Positions 8,840-17,552 of a stretch of DNA of 64,000 nucleotides are shown here, in pieces. Under the pieces are notes generated by a model. It saw only the letters and a program-made list of their open reading frames with translations. It ran no database searches and was not told the DNA's origin. Position 1 is the first letter of the stretch. Every line of letters begins with the position of its first letter. The stretch is from Faecalicatena_A orotica (GTDB taxonomy: Bacteria; Bacillota; Clostridia; Lachnospirales; Lachnospiraceae), in assembly GCF_040545875.1 (NCBI RefSeq), contig NZ_JBEPMR010000006.1; one strand, 5' to 3'. The translations under genes were made by a program, and so were the position numbers.

Positions 8840-9712
8840 ATGCAAAAAATATTATCAAATAAAAAGGCAATCGCGTTGTTCCTGTTTCCTACCATGTTTT
8901 TGATGGCTGTCTTTGTTGTTGTCCCGATTTGTATGTCAGCTTATTATAGCCTTTTGGATTGGGACGGTATCGGAAAGGGGACGTTTATAGGCTTTCAGAA
9001 CTACATAGATTTGATTGCAGATGAAAGATTTTTAAATTCCGTTAAGAACTCATTACTCTACGCCGCATGTTCCCTGCTCATCCAGCTGCCGGTTTCTCTG
9101 ATTCTGGCAATTATTGTGGCAAATGTACGCAGGGGAGAAAAGATATACCGCACAACCTTTTTTATACCTGTTATTATTTCCAGTGTTGTAATTGGACAAC
9201 TGTGGCAGAAAATATTCAATGGGGACTATGGCCTGTTAAACGCCTTCCTCTCCCTGCTGGGGATACCGGGGCAGGATTGGCTGGGGCAGGAAAGTACCGC
9301 ACTGGCAGCGGCATTTATTCCAAACCTCTGGCAGTATATCGGATACCATATGCTGATTATGTATGCGGGAATTAAATCTATTTCCCCCGATATCAATGAA
9401 GCTGCAAGGATTGACGGGGCGAACAAAGTCCAGATTGCATGGAAGATTACAATACCATTGTTGAAGCCGATTTTACAAGTTTGTGTTACCTTTTCTTTGA
9501 TTGGAGCTTTGAAAATATTCGACCTTATCTACGTTTTGACAGGCGGCGGCCCGTTCTTTTCAACAGAGGTACCGACGATTTATATGTACAAAACGATTTT
9601 TGATTCATTTAGATATGGTTATGGAAGTGCAATCGCTATCTTTGTAATTATTGAGTGTATGATTCTTACGTTTGTGCTTCGTCTATTTTTCAGAGATAAG
9701 GAGAAGTATTAA
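8840..9712 (+). CDS. Sugar ABC transporter permease (MalF/UgpA type)
   Basis: A 290-aa inner-membrane permease with about six membrane helices. The EAA loop that contacts the ATPase is visible as EAARIDGANKVQIAWKITIP at about residues 196-215. It forms a heterodimer with the next gene product. Its stop codon overlaps the next start (TAATG). No ATPase gene is present, so the pair is expected to use a shared MsiK/MsmX-type ATPase encoded elsewhere. Confidence 0.93.
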   Translation: MQKILSNKKAIALFLFPTMFLMAVFVVVPICMSAYYSLLDWDGIGKGTFIGFQNYIDLIADERFLNSVKNSLLYAACSLLIQLPVSLILAIIVANVRRGEKIYRTTFFIPVIISSVVIGQLWQKIFNGDYGLLNAFLSLLGIPGQDWLGQESTALAAAFIPNLWQYIGYHMLIMYAGIKSISPDINEAARIDGANKVQIAWKITIPLLKPILQVCVTFSLIGALKIFDLIYVLTGGGPFFSTEVPTIYMYKTIFDSFRYGYGSAIAIFVIIECMILTFVLRLFFRDKEKY

Positions 9713-10551
9713 TGAATAAAAAAATTACAGGCAGGGCGAAAAGTTGTGTTACACATGTTTTTCTGATTATTTTCGCATTTATTCAGGTATATCCGCTTTT
9801 TTGGCTGTTTGAGTTTTCGTTAAAAGACAATAGTGAGATTTTTGGAGGGAATATAGCGGGACTTCCAAAGCACTGGCGATTTGGAAATTATGTTACGGCT
9901 TTTTTTAAGGCAAATGTTATAAAGTATTTTTTAAACAGTGTGCTTGTTACGGGGATTACGATTGCCGTTACTCTTATTGTATCAGCGATGTCGGCATATG
10001 CGATTTCACGAATGATATGGAAAGGGAGAGAGACAACATTAAAGATTATATTGATGGGAATGATGGTACCGATTCATGCGGCATTGCTGCCATTGTTTAT
10101 TATTTTGAGTAAAACCCATTTATTAAATTCCTATGCTTCACTTATTATCCCGTATATCGCGTTTGGTCTGCCGATGGCGATTTATCTGTTTACAAGTTTT
10201 ATGGAATCATTGCCAAAGGAGATGGAAGAAGCCGCTGCAATTGACGGATGCGGAATTTACAGGATGTTTATGCTGATTGTTTTTCCATTAATCAGACCGG
10301 CAGTTGCGACAGTAAGTATTTTCACATTTATTTCTTCATGGAATGAATTGATGTTTGCAGTTACGTTTATCAATAAGGCAGAGTTCAAGACTCTTACAGT
10401 AGGTATCATGTCAATGGTAGGAGCGTATACAACAAAGTGGGGTGAAATCGGAGCAGGCTTGATGATAGCGACGATTCCTACAGTTATTATGTATTTATTA
10501 TTGAGTGAACAGGTACAAAAAAGCCTCGTTGCAGGAGCAGTGAAAGGATAA
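9712..10551 (+). CDS. Sugar ABC transporter permease (MalG/UgpE type)
   Basis: A 279-aa permease with about six membrane helices, second half of the transporter. The EAA loop is EEAAAIDGCGIYRMFMLIVF at about residues 167-186. The gene starts within the stop codon of the partner permease and ends 5 bp before the arabinofuranosidase gene, so uptake and hydrolysis genes share one transcript. Confidence 0.93.
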   Translation: MNKKITGRAKSCVTHVFLIIFAFIQVYPLFWLFEFSLKDNSEIFGGNIAGLPKHWRFGNYVTAFFKANVIKYFLNSVLVTGITIAVTLIVSAMSAYAISRMIWKGRETTLKIILMGMMVPIHAALLPLFIILSKTHLLNSYASLIIPYIAFGLPMAIYLFTSFMESLPKEMEEAAAIDGCGIYRMFMLIVFPLIRPAVATVSIFTFISSWNELMFAVTFINKAEFKTLTVGIMSMVGAYTTKWGEIGAGLMIATIPTVIMYLLLSEQVQKSLVAGAVKG

Positions 10552-10556
10552 GTAGT

Positions 10557-12101
10557 ATGACAAAGAATGCGAAATTGACAATATATGCGGACCACACAAG
10601 AAATAAGATTAGCAAACATATCTTCGGGCATTTTATGGAGCATGCAGCAGATGTTATTTACGGGAGTGTGTATGACCCGGACAGCCCGATGGCAGATGAG
10701 GATGGATTCCGAAAGGATGTGATTCAGGCGCTGAGGGATGTGCATGTTCCGATGCTGAGATATCCGGGAGGAAATTTTGTTTCCAATTATCATTGGGAAG
10801 ATGGAATCGGCAAAAAAGAACAAAGACCGAAGAAATTCGATTATGCGTGGGTTGCAGAAGATGATAACCGGATGGGGACAGTAGAGTTTATCAAACTCTG
10901 TGAAAAAACAGGAGCCGAACCATATTTATGTGTGAATATGGGAAGCGGAACTGCCGAAGAAGCGATGAACTGGGTGGAATTTTGTAATGGTACGGGGGAT
11001 ACGAAGTATGCAAATATGAGAAAAAGTCTTGGGTACGAGAAGCCGTTCCATGTAAAATACTGGGGATTAGGAAATGAGCTGTATGGAGACTGGCAGTTCG
11101 GTTCAATGAATGCACAGGATTATGCAAAGAAGGCGCTGAATTTTGCGAAAGCAATGAAATGGGCAGATCCTTCTATCAAATTAGTTGCCTGTGGGTATGA
11201 TCTGGGGAGTGACTGGAATTATGAAGTTGCACGTGTTTTAAAACCGCTCATCGACCATGTGGCGATCCATCATTATTCGATTGGTTACGGCATTTTTACA
11301 GATGAAGATTATAATCAGTGTATGTATATTCCAGATTATATTACAAAGCTCACAGAGGTTGCCCGGGCATCTATTGTATCAGGCACAAATGATGCATTGA
11401 CGAACATTAAGGTTGCCTGGGATGAATGGAATACCTATGCGTGGGATTTCGAGAAAGACGCGGATGATACCAGATTTACCCTTAAAAATGCGATTTTGAC
11501 GGCAGGGATTTTGCATTCATTTATCAGAAGCAGTGATATTGTAGAAATTGCAAGTTACTCACCGTTCGTAAATGTGTGCGGAGCCATTTCCGTTAAGAAG
11601 GACCATGTTTTGAGACGAGCACAGTATTCTGTGTTTGAGCTGTTATCAAAAGTATTCGCGGCATGTGACTGTTATGTAGAAACCCGTATGGAAAGTGAGC
11701 AGTTTGAACTTCCAGAAGTAATTGATTATTCGAACCGGATGGCTGAAGCGAAATTCTCACTTGACGCGAAGAGTGAAAAACGTATGGTAAAGACCAGCTA
11801 TATCGACTGCGTGGCGGCAATGAATGAGGATGGTACGAAAATGGCGGTATCTCTCATTAATAAAAATTTAGACAAAGATTATGAGGTGGAATTATCCGTG
11901 CCAGGCAGTAATGCCGTGTGGGATCAGGCCTTATGTTATCAGATTTATCACCCGGATTTCAATGCATCCAATACGTCAAAAGAACCGGAAAATGTTATTG
12001 CAAAAGAGGTAAAGGATATATTGAAGGCTGGAAAAATACATTTGGACAGACATTCCATCACCGTATTTACAGTCGATCTGGAGAACAAGGACAATGATTA
12101 A
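10557..12101 (+). CDS. Intracellular alpha-L-arabinofuranosidase, GH51
   Basis: A 514-aa GH51 enzyme that removes terminal alpha-L-arabinofuranosyl groups from arabinan or arabinoxylan oligosaccharides. The acid/base Glu174 is in GLGNELYG and the nucleophile Glu290 in AWDEWNTY; the N-terminal GHFMEHAADVIYGSVYD motif is typical. A C-terminal beta-sandwich follows the barrel. There is no signal peptide, so it acts on imported oligosaccharides. It overlaps the next esterase gene by 8 bp. Both xylan- and arabinan-derived substrates are possible; the GH3 enzyme downstream favours arabinoxylan. Confidence 0.95.
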   Translation: MTKNAKLTIYADHTRNKISKHIFGHFMEHAADVIYGSVYDPDSPMADEDGFRKDVIQALRDVHVPMLRYPGGNFVSNYHWEDGIGKKEQRPKKFDYAWVAEDDNRMGTVEFIKLCEKTGAEPYLCVNMGSGTAEEAMNWVEFCNGTGDTKYANMRKSLGYEKPFHVKYWGLGNELYGDWQFGSMNAQDYAKKALNFAKAMKWADPSIKLVACGYDLGSDWNYEVARVLKPLIDHVAIHHYSIGYGIFTDEDYNQCMYIPDYITKLTEVARASIVSGTNDALTNIKVAWDEWNTYAWDFEKDADDTRFTLKNAILTAGILHSFIRSSDIVEIASYSPFVNVCGAISVKKDHVLRRAQYSVFELLSKVFAACDCYVETRMESEQFELPEVIDYSNRMAEAKFSLDAKSEKRMVKTSYIDCVAAMNEDGTKMAVSLINKNLDKDYEVELSVPGSNAVWDQALCYQIYHPDFNASNTSKEPENVIAKEVKDILKAGKIHLDRHSITVFTVDLENKDND

Positions 12102-13473
12102 AATCACAAAAATTAAAAACGGTTATGTCAGGGGATCTGCGGCAGCAGATCCCAGAATTATATCTTTTAAAGGCATTCCATATGCCTGTCCCCCAGTCGG
12201 GGAAAATCGGTGGCGGGCGCCCAAACCTTGTAAGAACTGGGATGGTATCAAAGAGTGTCTTGAATTTTCACCAATACCAATGCAGAGTATCCCCGGCTTA
12301 AATAAGGAAAATATCTATACGAGAGAATGGAATGTAGATAGTGAAATTCCCATGAGCGAAGATTGTTTATATTTAAATGTGTGGACTCCGGCTTCTTCCC
12401 GGGAAGATAAACTTCCAGTGTTTTTCTGGATACACGGGGGAGCGCTCCAGTGGGGGAACAGCGCAGAGATGGAATTTGACGGAGAGCGCCTGGCGCGCAG
12501 GGGCATTGTTGTAGTTACCATTCAATACCGTTTAAATGTATTCGGATTTTTTGCACACCCTGATATGATGGGAGAAAATGTGGCCGGAGAATTAAATATA
12601 GGAAATCTGGACCAGCAGGCCGCCCTAAAATGGACAAAGGAAAATATCCAGGCTTTTGGGGGAGACCCGGACTGTATAACAATCGGGGGACAGTCTGCGG
12701 GCGGAGGAAGTGTCCTCACCCAGTTGAACTGTCAGGAAAATAAAGACTGCATCAAAGGGGCAATTGTTTCCAGCGGGATATTCGGAGATCCGTTTCACGA
12801 CGAGTTCTCGGTTACTCTGGAAGAAGCAGAAGAAAACAGCATCAGGTTTTTAGAATTTCTCGGAGTTTCTTCCGTGGACGAAGCAAGAAAACTTCCGGCA
12901 GAGTATATAAGAGATAAAAATGATCAATATGGAAAATTCTGGGTGACTGTGACAGACGGGAAGTTTCAAAAGGATACATGGCGCCACAATATCCGAAAAC
13001 ATAGTTTCCTCGATGTTCCGGTTCTTTTAGGATGGACGAATCATGAATTTTTGAGAGGGACGGTGAATTCTATAGAAACAGGTTCCAGAATGTTCTGTTC
13101 CATAGAGCATGACGAAGGGTATACATATCCCAAATATGTCTATGAATTTGGGGCTGAAATACCGGGGGAAGATGATCCCGGGGCGTTTCACTCATCTGAT
13201 TTATGGTTCTTTTTTGAGACACTGGCAAAATGCTGGAGACCGTTTGTTGGAAAACACTATGATCTCGCAAGACAGATGTGTAACTATTGGGTGAACTTTA
13301 TTAAGACCGGAGATCCAAATGGAGAGGACAGTACAGGGGTGCCGATGGAAACATGGCATCCGTTTGATCAGGCCGCTTCAAATATCATGCATTTTTATGA
13401 TATGCCAAAAGAAAAAAAGAAACCAGAAACAGAAATACAAAAGAATTACATCGATTATTTAAAGAGAGTATGA
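12094..13473 (+). CDS. Carboxylesterase type B
   Basis: A 459-aa alpha/beta-hydrolase of the PnbA/carboxylesterase B family. The nucleophile Ser201 is in GGQSAGGG, the oxyanion loop is WIHGGALQWGN, and the N-terminal GIPYACPPVGENRW motif is characteristic. There is no signal peptide, so it is cytoplasmic. It sits between an arabinofuranosidase and a second esterase with overlaps of 8 and 4 bp. I infer that it removes an acyl group, such as acetyl or feruloyl, from imported arabinoxylan fragments; general carboxylesterase activity cannot be excluded. Confidence 0.9.
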   Translation: MIKITKIKNGYVRGSAAADPRIISFKGIPYACPPVGENRWRAPKPCKNWDGIKECLEFSPIPMQSIPGLNKENIYTREWNVDSEIPMSEDCLYLNVWTPASSREDKLPVFFWIHGGALQWGNSAEMEFDGERLARRGIVVVTIQYRLNVFGFFAHPDMMGENVAGELNIGNLDQQAALKWTKENIQAFGGDPDCITIGGQSAGGGSVLTQLNCQENKDCIKGAIVSSGIFGDPFHDEFSVTLEEAEENSIRFLEFLGVSSVDEARKLPAEYIRDKNDQYGKFWVTVTDGKFQKDTWRHNIRKHSFLDVPVLLGWTNHEFLRGTVNSIETGSRMFCSIEHDEGYTYPKYVYEFGAEIPGEDDPGAFHSSDLWFFFETLAKCWRPFVGKHYDLARQMCNYWVNFIKTGDPNGEDSTGVPMETWHPFDQAASNIMHFYDMPKEKKKPETEIQKNYIDYLKRV

Positions 13474-14321
13474 TAAAGATGACAGAAACGAAAAAAAATC
13501 CATATGAATATTTGTGTCATATTACACGGGTTAATTTCTACAAGCGCGGCTTAAATTATATGTCTGGTGTATATTATGCAGACGAGCACCCGAGGCAGTA
13601 TATGGAGTGTTTTTATAAGGAAGGCTGTACAGACATGCCAGTGATCATTTGGATACATGGCGGAGCATGGGATGATGAATTTCTTACAGCATCCTACCGG
13701 CCGGAGGAAACACTTGCAAAATTGGCGGAGGCGGGGTTTTTCATTGCATGTCTGGAATACCGCCTTACCAGACATGCTGTTCTGCCGGCATGTTTGGAAG
13801 ACTGCAGGATGGCAGTCCGGTACCTGAGGGAACATGCAGAAAAATATCATATCAACCCGGAAAAAATCGGGCTTTGGGGTGAATCGGCAGGGGCGCACAT
13901 TGCGTGTATGGTTGGGAGTGATTACAGTGGATGCGAAATGCAGCCGGTACAGTGTGTTGTTTCTTTTTACTGCCCGTCAAATTTAAAGACATTAGTGGAA
14001 GATATGAACCATGAGCCTGGATTTGTTGTGAATGTACTGCCGTCCCCCAAATTGGAGGAAGAAGAGGTAACAAAGATTCTAAAAGAGATGAGCCCGGTCA
14101 GCTATGCGCATAAACAAGGTCTGCCTCCAATGCTTTTGTTCCACGGAGCGTGTGATGAGGTTGTTTCATGTAATCAATCTATAGAATATGCGGGCAGATT
14201 GAGAAATGCAGGGAATGAGGCAAAACTAGTCATTGTCCCGGGGCAGGGGCACGGATTTTTTTCAGGAAGTAAATACTATGATCAAGTGATAGATTTTTTT
14301 TACCAAAATTTGTCTGAATAA
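13470..14321 (+). CDS. Alpha/beta hydrolase esterase, HSL/BD-FAE-like
   Basis: A 283-aa alpha/beta-hydrolase. The oxyanion motif is WIHGGAWDDEF, the nucleophile Ser139 is in GESAGAH, and Asp and His candidates are in HGACDEV and GQGHGFF. The start overlaps the previous stop codon by 4 bp; an ATG 9 bp further on (MTETKKN) is an alternative. No signal peptide is seen. Many proteins of this shape are annotated as acetyl-xylan or feruloyl esterases. With the neighbouring type B carboxylesterase it gives the operon two unrelated deacylases, which suggests an acylated substrate. Confidence 0.88.
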   Translation: MIKMTETKKNPYEYLCHITRVNFYKRGLNYMSGVYYADEHPRQYMECFYKEGCTDMPVIIWIHGGAWDDEFLTASYRPEETLAKLAEAGFFIACLEYRLTRHAVLPACLEDCRMAVRYLREHAEKYHINPEKIGLWGESAGAHIACMVGSDYSGCEMQPVQCVVSFYCPSNLKTLVEDMNHEPGFVVNVLPSPKLEEEEVTKILKEMSPVSYAHKQGLPPMLLFHGACDEVVSCNQSIEYAGRLRNAGNEAKLVIVPGQGHGFFSGSKYYDQVIDFFYQNLSE

Positions 14322-14334
14322 ACGGAGGCTGTAT

Positions 14335-16455
14335 ATGAATAGAAATGAAGCAAGAAAGAGGGCGCAAGAGTTAGTTGCCCAGATGACGGTAGAGGAAAGG
14401 GCTTCTCAGTTAAAATTTGACGCTGATGCAGTCCCACGCCTGAATATACCGGCATATAACTGGTGGAATGAAGCACTGCACGGAGTTGCAAGGGCGGGAA
14501 CTGCCACTGTTTTTCCGCAGGCGATCGCTCTGGCGGCAGCGTTTGATACCAATATGATGGAAGAAATCGGAGATGCAGTTGCTGTTGAGGGTCGTGCAAA
14601 ATATAATGAAAATTTAAAGCAGGGTAACAGAGATATCTATAAAGGGCTTACATTTTGGGCGCCAAATGTGAATATATTCCGTGACCCCAGGTGGGGAAGG
14701 GGACATGAGACATACGGGGAGGACCCATACCTTACATCCCGCCTCGCAGTCCGTTTTATTAAGGGCCTGCAGGGGAATGGTGAATATTTAAAAACAGCAG
14801 CGTGTGCAAAACATTTTGCAGTTCATTCCGGCCCGGAAGAAAAGAGACATTTTTTTAATGCTGTTGCTTCCAAAAAGGATATGGAGGAGACATATCTTCC
14901 GGCCTTTGAAGCTTGTGTAAAGGAAGCTGATGTGGAAGCAGTGATGGGCGCATATAACCGTACAAACGGAGAACCGTGCTGTGCAAGTGAAACATTAATG
15001 AAACACTACCTCAGGGGAAAATGGGGATTTCAAGGGCATTATGTTTCTGACTGTTGGGCAATCCGCGATTTCCATGAGAACCATAAGGTGACAGAACGCC
15101 CGGAACTGTCAGTTAAAATGGCGCTTGAGGCAGGATGCGACCTGAATTGTGGATGTACCTACCAGAAGATATTAAATGCATATCAGGAAGGGATTATAGA
15201 TGAAAAGTACATTACAGAGTCTTGTGTGAGATTGTTTACAACCCGTTTTTTATTAGGCATGTTTGACAAGACAGAAATGGATGATATCTCTTATCTGGAA
15301 GTAGAGTGTGACAAACATATACGGCTCTCTGTAACAGCGGCGCAGAAAAGTATGGTATTACTGAAGAACAACGGTATTTTGCCATTAAAAATGACGGATA
15401 TTCATACGATTGGCGTGATCGGGCCAAATGCAGACAGCAGAAAAGCCTTGATTGGAAACTATCATGGAACATCTTCTGAGTATATCACTGTCCTTGAAGG
15501 GATTCGGCAGGCGGCAGGTGAGGATGTGCGCATTTTATATTCAGAAGGATGTCATTTGTGGAAAGATACAGTCGAGCACCTTGCAGATCCAAAGCAGCCT
15601 GACCGGCTTGCGGAAGCATTGACAGTAGCTGGTTATGCAGACGTAGTGATTCTTGTTGTCGGCTTAGATGAGACTCTGGAAGGGGAAGAAGGAGATACCG
15701 GAAATTCGGATGCGTCAGGGGATAAGCGAGATTTAAGTTTTCCGCCGTCCCAGAGAAAACTTATGGATGAAGTGTTAAAATGCGGGAAACCTGTTGTCGT
15801 GCTTAATATGACGGGAAGTGCAATGGATTTAAGAACAGCAGACAAGAATGCGGATGCAATTCTCCAAGTGTGGTATCCGGGCGCAAGAGGAGGAAAAGCA
15901 GTTGCGGATATCCTGTTTGGCAAAGTATCTCCTTCCGGCAAATTGCCGGTAACTTTTTACAATGATATAGAAGATCTCCCGGATTTTGAAGATTATTCTA
16001 TGGCGGGCAGGACTTACAGATATTATAAAGGAGATGTATTATACCCATTTGGCTATGGACTGACTTACGGAAAATGTGCAGTTAAAAGTGTGGCTGTGGA
16101 AGTAAAAAAATCTGCGGAAGGTGTTTTTGACGGAGCAGAAATATTGGCGGAAGTTGAGAATAAAGGTGACGTGCCGACAGACGAAGTGCTGCAGGTTTAC
16201 GTGAAAGATACATACACAGAGTTTGTTCCCCCGTCTGCTTCGCTGGCAGCATTTTCGAGAATTCATCTGGATGCAGGGGAAAAGAAAACAATCCGTGTCA
16301 GAGTTGACAGAAAAGCATTCACCAGTGTGGATGAAAATGGAAATAGAGCACTGTATGGCAGTAAATTTGAGTTATATACAGGATTTTCCCAGCCGGATAA
16401 AAAAAGTGAAAAACTGACAGGATATTCCTGTAAGAAAGCTTTAATCACAATATAG
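14335..16455 (+). CDS. Glycoside hydrolase family 3 (likely beta-xylosidase)
   Basis: A 706-aa intracellular GH3 enzyme. The N-terminal barrel carries the nucleophile Asp239 in VSDCWAI and the substrate-binding KH pair at 159-160. The second alpha/beta sandwich domain starts near residue 330, and a fibronectin-III-like domain ends the protein (from about residue 590). The WNEALHGVARAG motif near residue 45 is typical of the xylan 1,4-beta-xylosidase group rather than of beta-glucosidases or NagZ. It is the last gene of the operon and would degrade the xylo-oligosaccharide backbone after side groups are removed. Confidence 0.92.
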   Translation: MNRNEARKRAQELVAQMTVEERASQLKFDADAVPRLNIPAYNWWNEALHGVARAGTATVFPQAIALAAAFDTNMMEEIGDAVAVEGRAKYNENLKQGNRDIYKGLTFWAPNVNIFRDPRWGRGHETYGEDPYLTSRLAVRFIKGLQGNGEYLKTAACAKHFAVHSGPEEKRHFFNAVASKKDMEETYLPAFEACVKEADVEAVMGAYNRTNGEPCCASETLMKHYLRGKWGFQGHYVSDCWAIRDFHENHKVTERPELSVKMALEAGCDLNCGCTYQKILNAYQEGIIDEKYITESCVRLFTTRFLLGMFDKTEMDDISYLEVECDKHIRLSVTAAQKSMVLLKNNGILPLKMTDIHTIGVIGPNADSRKALIGNYHGTSSEYITVLEGIRQAAGEDVRILYSEGCHLWKDTVEHLADPKQPDRLAEALTVAGYADVVILVVGLDETLEGEEGDTGNSDASGDKRDLSFPPSQRKLMDEVLKCGKPVVVLNMTGSAMDLRTADKNADAILQVWYPGARGGKAVADILFGKVSPSGKLPVTFYNDIEDLPDFEDYSMAGRTYRYYKGDVLYPFGYGLTYGKCAVKSVAVEVKKSAEGVFDGAEILAEVENKGDVPTDEVLQVYVKDTYTEFVPPSASLAAFSRIHLDAGEKKTIRVRVDRKAFTSVDENGNRALYGSKFELYTGFSQPDKKSEKLTGYSCKKALITI

Positions 16456-16464
16456 ACAGAAATT

Positions 16465-16501
16465 AAGCCCGGAAACAGGTATGGTTCCAGGCTTATTTTT
16501 T
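16465..16501 (+). terminator. Terminator of the arabinoxylan operon
   Basis: An imperfect GC-rich hairpin (AAGCCCGGAA near 16465-16474 with TTCCAGGCTT at 16485-16494) is followed directly by ATTTTTT. Confidence 0.85.
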
Positions 16502-16829
16502 ATGGTGGGAAAGGAGCTAAAAAAGGTGAGGAGATTAGCTCCTTCATTAAGTAAACTACTGAAAGAGAAAAAACTTACGGAATATTATAAAATATTATGC
16601 CTGACTGACAGATAATTTCAGCAGTATAAAGATTGTTGTAAAAATTAAGGAAATCTTAATAAATTACACAGTTAAATATTCTAATTACATAAGTATGATG
16701 TTAAAATAGAGTATACTTATTAGCCTGTTGATGTTAATTGGGCATATATGCGGGGCGTGCTGTCAGACATGCCCTGCATGCATGTCTGCAGGGCATAGGG
16801 TATACGGCACAATATGAAGGAGGGACACC
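16502..16829 (+). promoter_or_regulatory. Regulatory region before the ABC/Ig-like exporter operon
   Basis: No gene is seen in this gap. It holds several inverted repeats: AAGGAGCTAA with TTAGCTCCTT (about 16511-16543), ATTAAG with CTTAAT (16644-16660), and an 8-bp dyad ATAAGTAT/ATACTTAT (16689-16696 and 16713-16720) that brackets a TAAAAT -10 candidate at 16702-16707. Two mutually exclusive hairpins occupy 16764-16796. The TTAAG-type dyad resembles sites of OmpR-family regulators, but that is a guess. Confidence 0.5.
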
Positions 16830-17552
16830 GTGAATAAGGTCATTGAGGTAAAGAACTTGTATAAGCTGTACAAGGTTGGCGATTCGGTGGTGCGGGCGCT
16901 CAATGGAGTCGACTTTGAGATAAATGAAGGAGAATTCTGTGCAATTGTCGGAACATCCGGTTCGGGAAAATCGACACTTCTAAATATGCTCGCGGGTCTG
17001 GAGAAGCCGACAAGAGGTGAAGTAATTATAAACAATGAGCACATGGAGCATTTAAACGAAGACGGACTGGTCAGGTTCAGGAGAGAGAATATCGGATTTA
17101 TCTTTCAGTCGTTTAACCTGATTGGAACGATGAATGCACTGGAGAATGTGGCGCTTCCGTTAAGTTTCCGGGGAGAAGCAAAGAGCAGCCGCCTGAAAAA
17201 GGCCAACCGGATGCTTGACCTGGTCAGCCTGAAAAAGCATAAGAAGCATCTGCCGAACCAGATGTCCGGAGGGCAGCAGCAGAGAGTTGGCGTGGCAAGG
17301 GCACTTGTCGTAGATCCTAAGATTATATTTGCAGATGAGCCGACCGGGAATCTGGATTCACATACGTCAGAAGAAGTAATGGAACTGATGCAGAAAGTCG
17401 TGCGTGAGCAGAAGAAGACACTTGTCATGGTTACCCATGATAATCATCTGGCTACATATGCAGACCGTATATTCCATATTATAGACGGGAAAATCGTAAA
17501 AATAGAAGATAACCATGAAAAGAGGGAGGAAAAGGAACATGAGACCATTTAA
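16830..17552 (+). CDS. ABC transporter ATP-binding protein (MacB/LolD type)
   Basis: A 240-aa ABC ATPase. Walker A is GTSGSGKST, the signature is SGGQQQR, and Walker B is IIFADEPTGNLDS, the last typical of the LolD/MacB/FtsE branch. The start is a GTG with GGAGGG upstream. The next gene begins 14 bp before this stop. It would power the FtsX-type permease encoded third in the operon, probably by mechanotransmission rather than classical transport. Confidence 0.93.
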   Translation: MNKVIEVKNLYKLYKVGDSVVRALNGVDFEINEGEFCAIVGTSGSGKSTLLNMLAGLEKPTRGEVIINNEHMEHLNEDGLVRFRRENIGFIFQSFNLIGTMNALENVALPLSFRGEAKSSRLKKANRMLDLVSLKKHKKHLPNQMSGGQQQRVGVARALVVDPKIIFADEPTGNLDSHTSEEVMELMQKVVREQKKTLVMVTHDNHLATYADRIFHIIDGKIVKIEDNHEKREEKEHETI

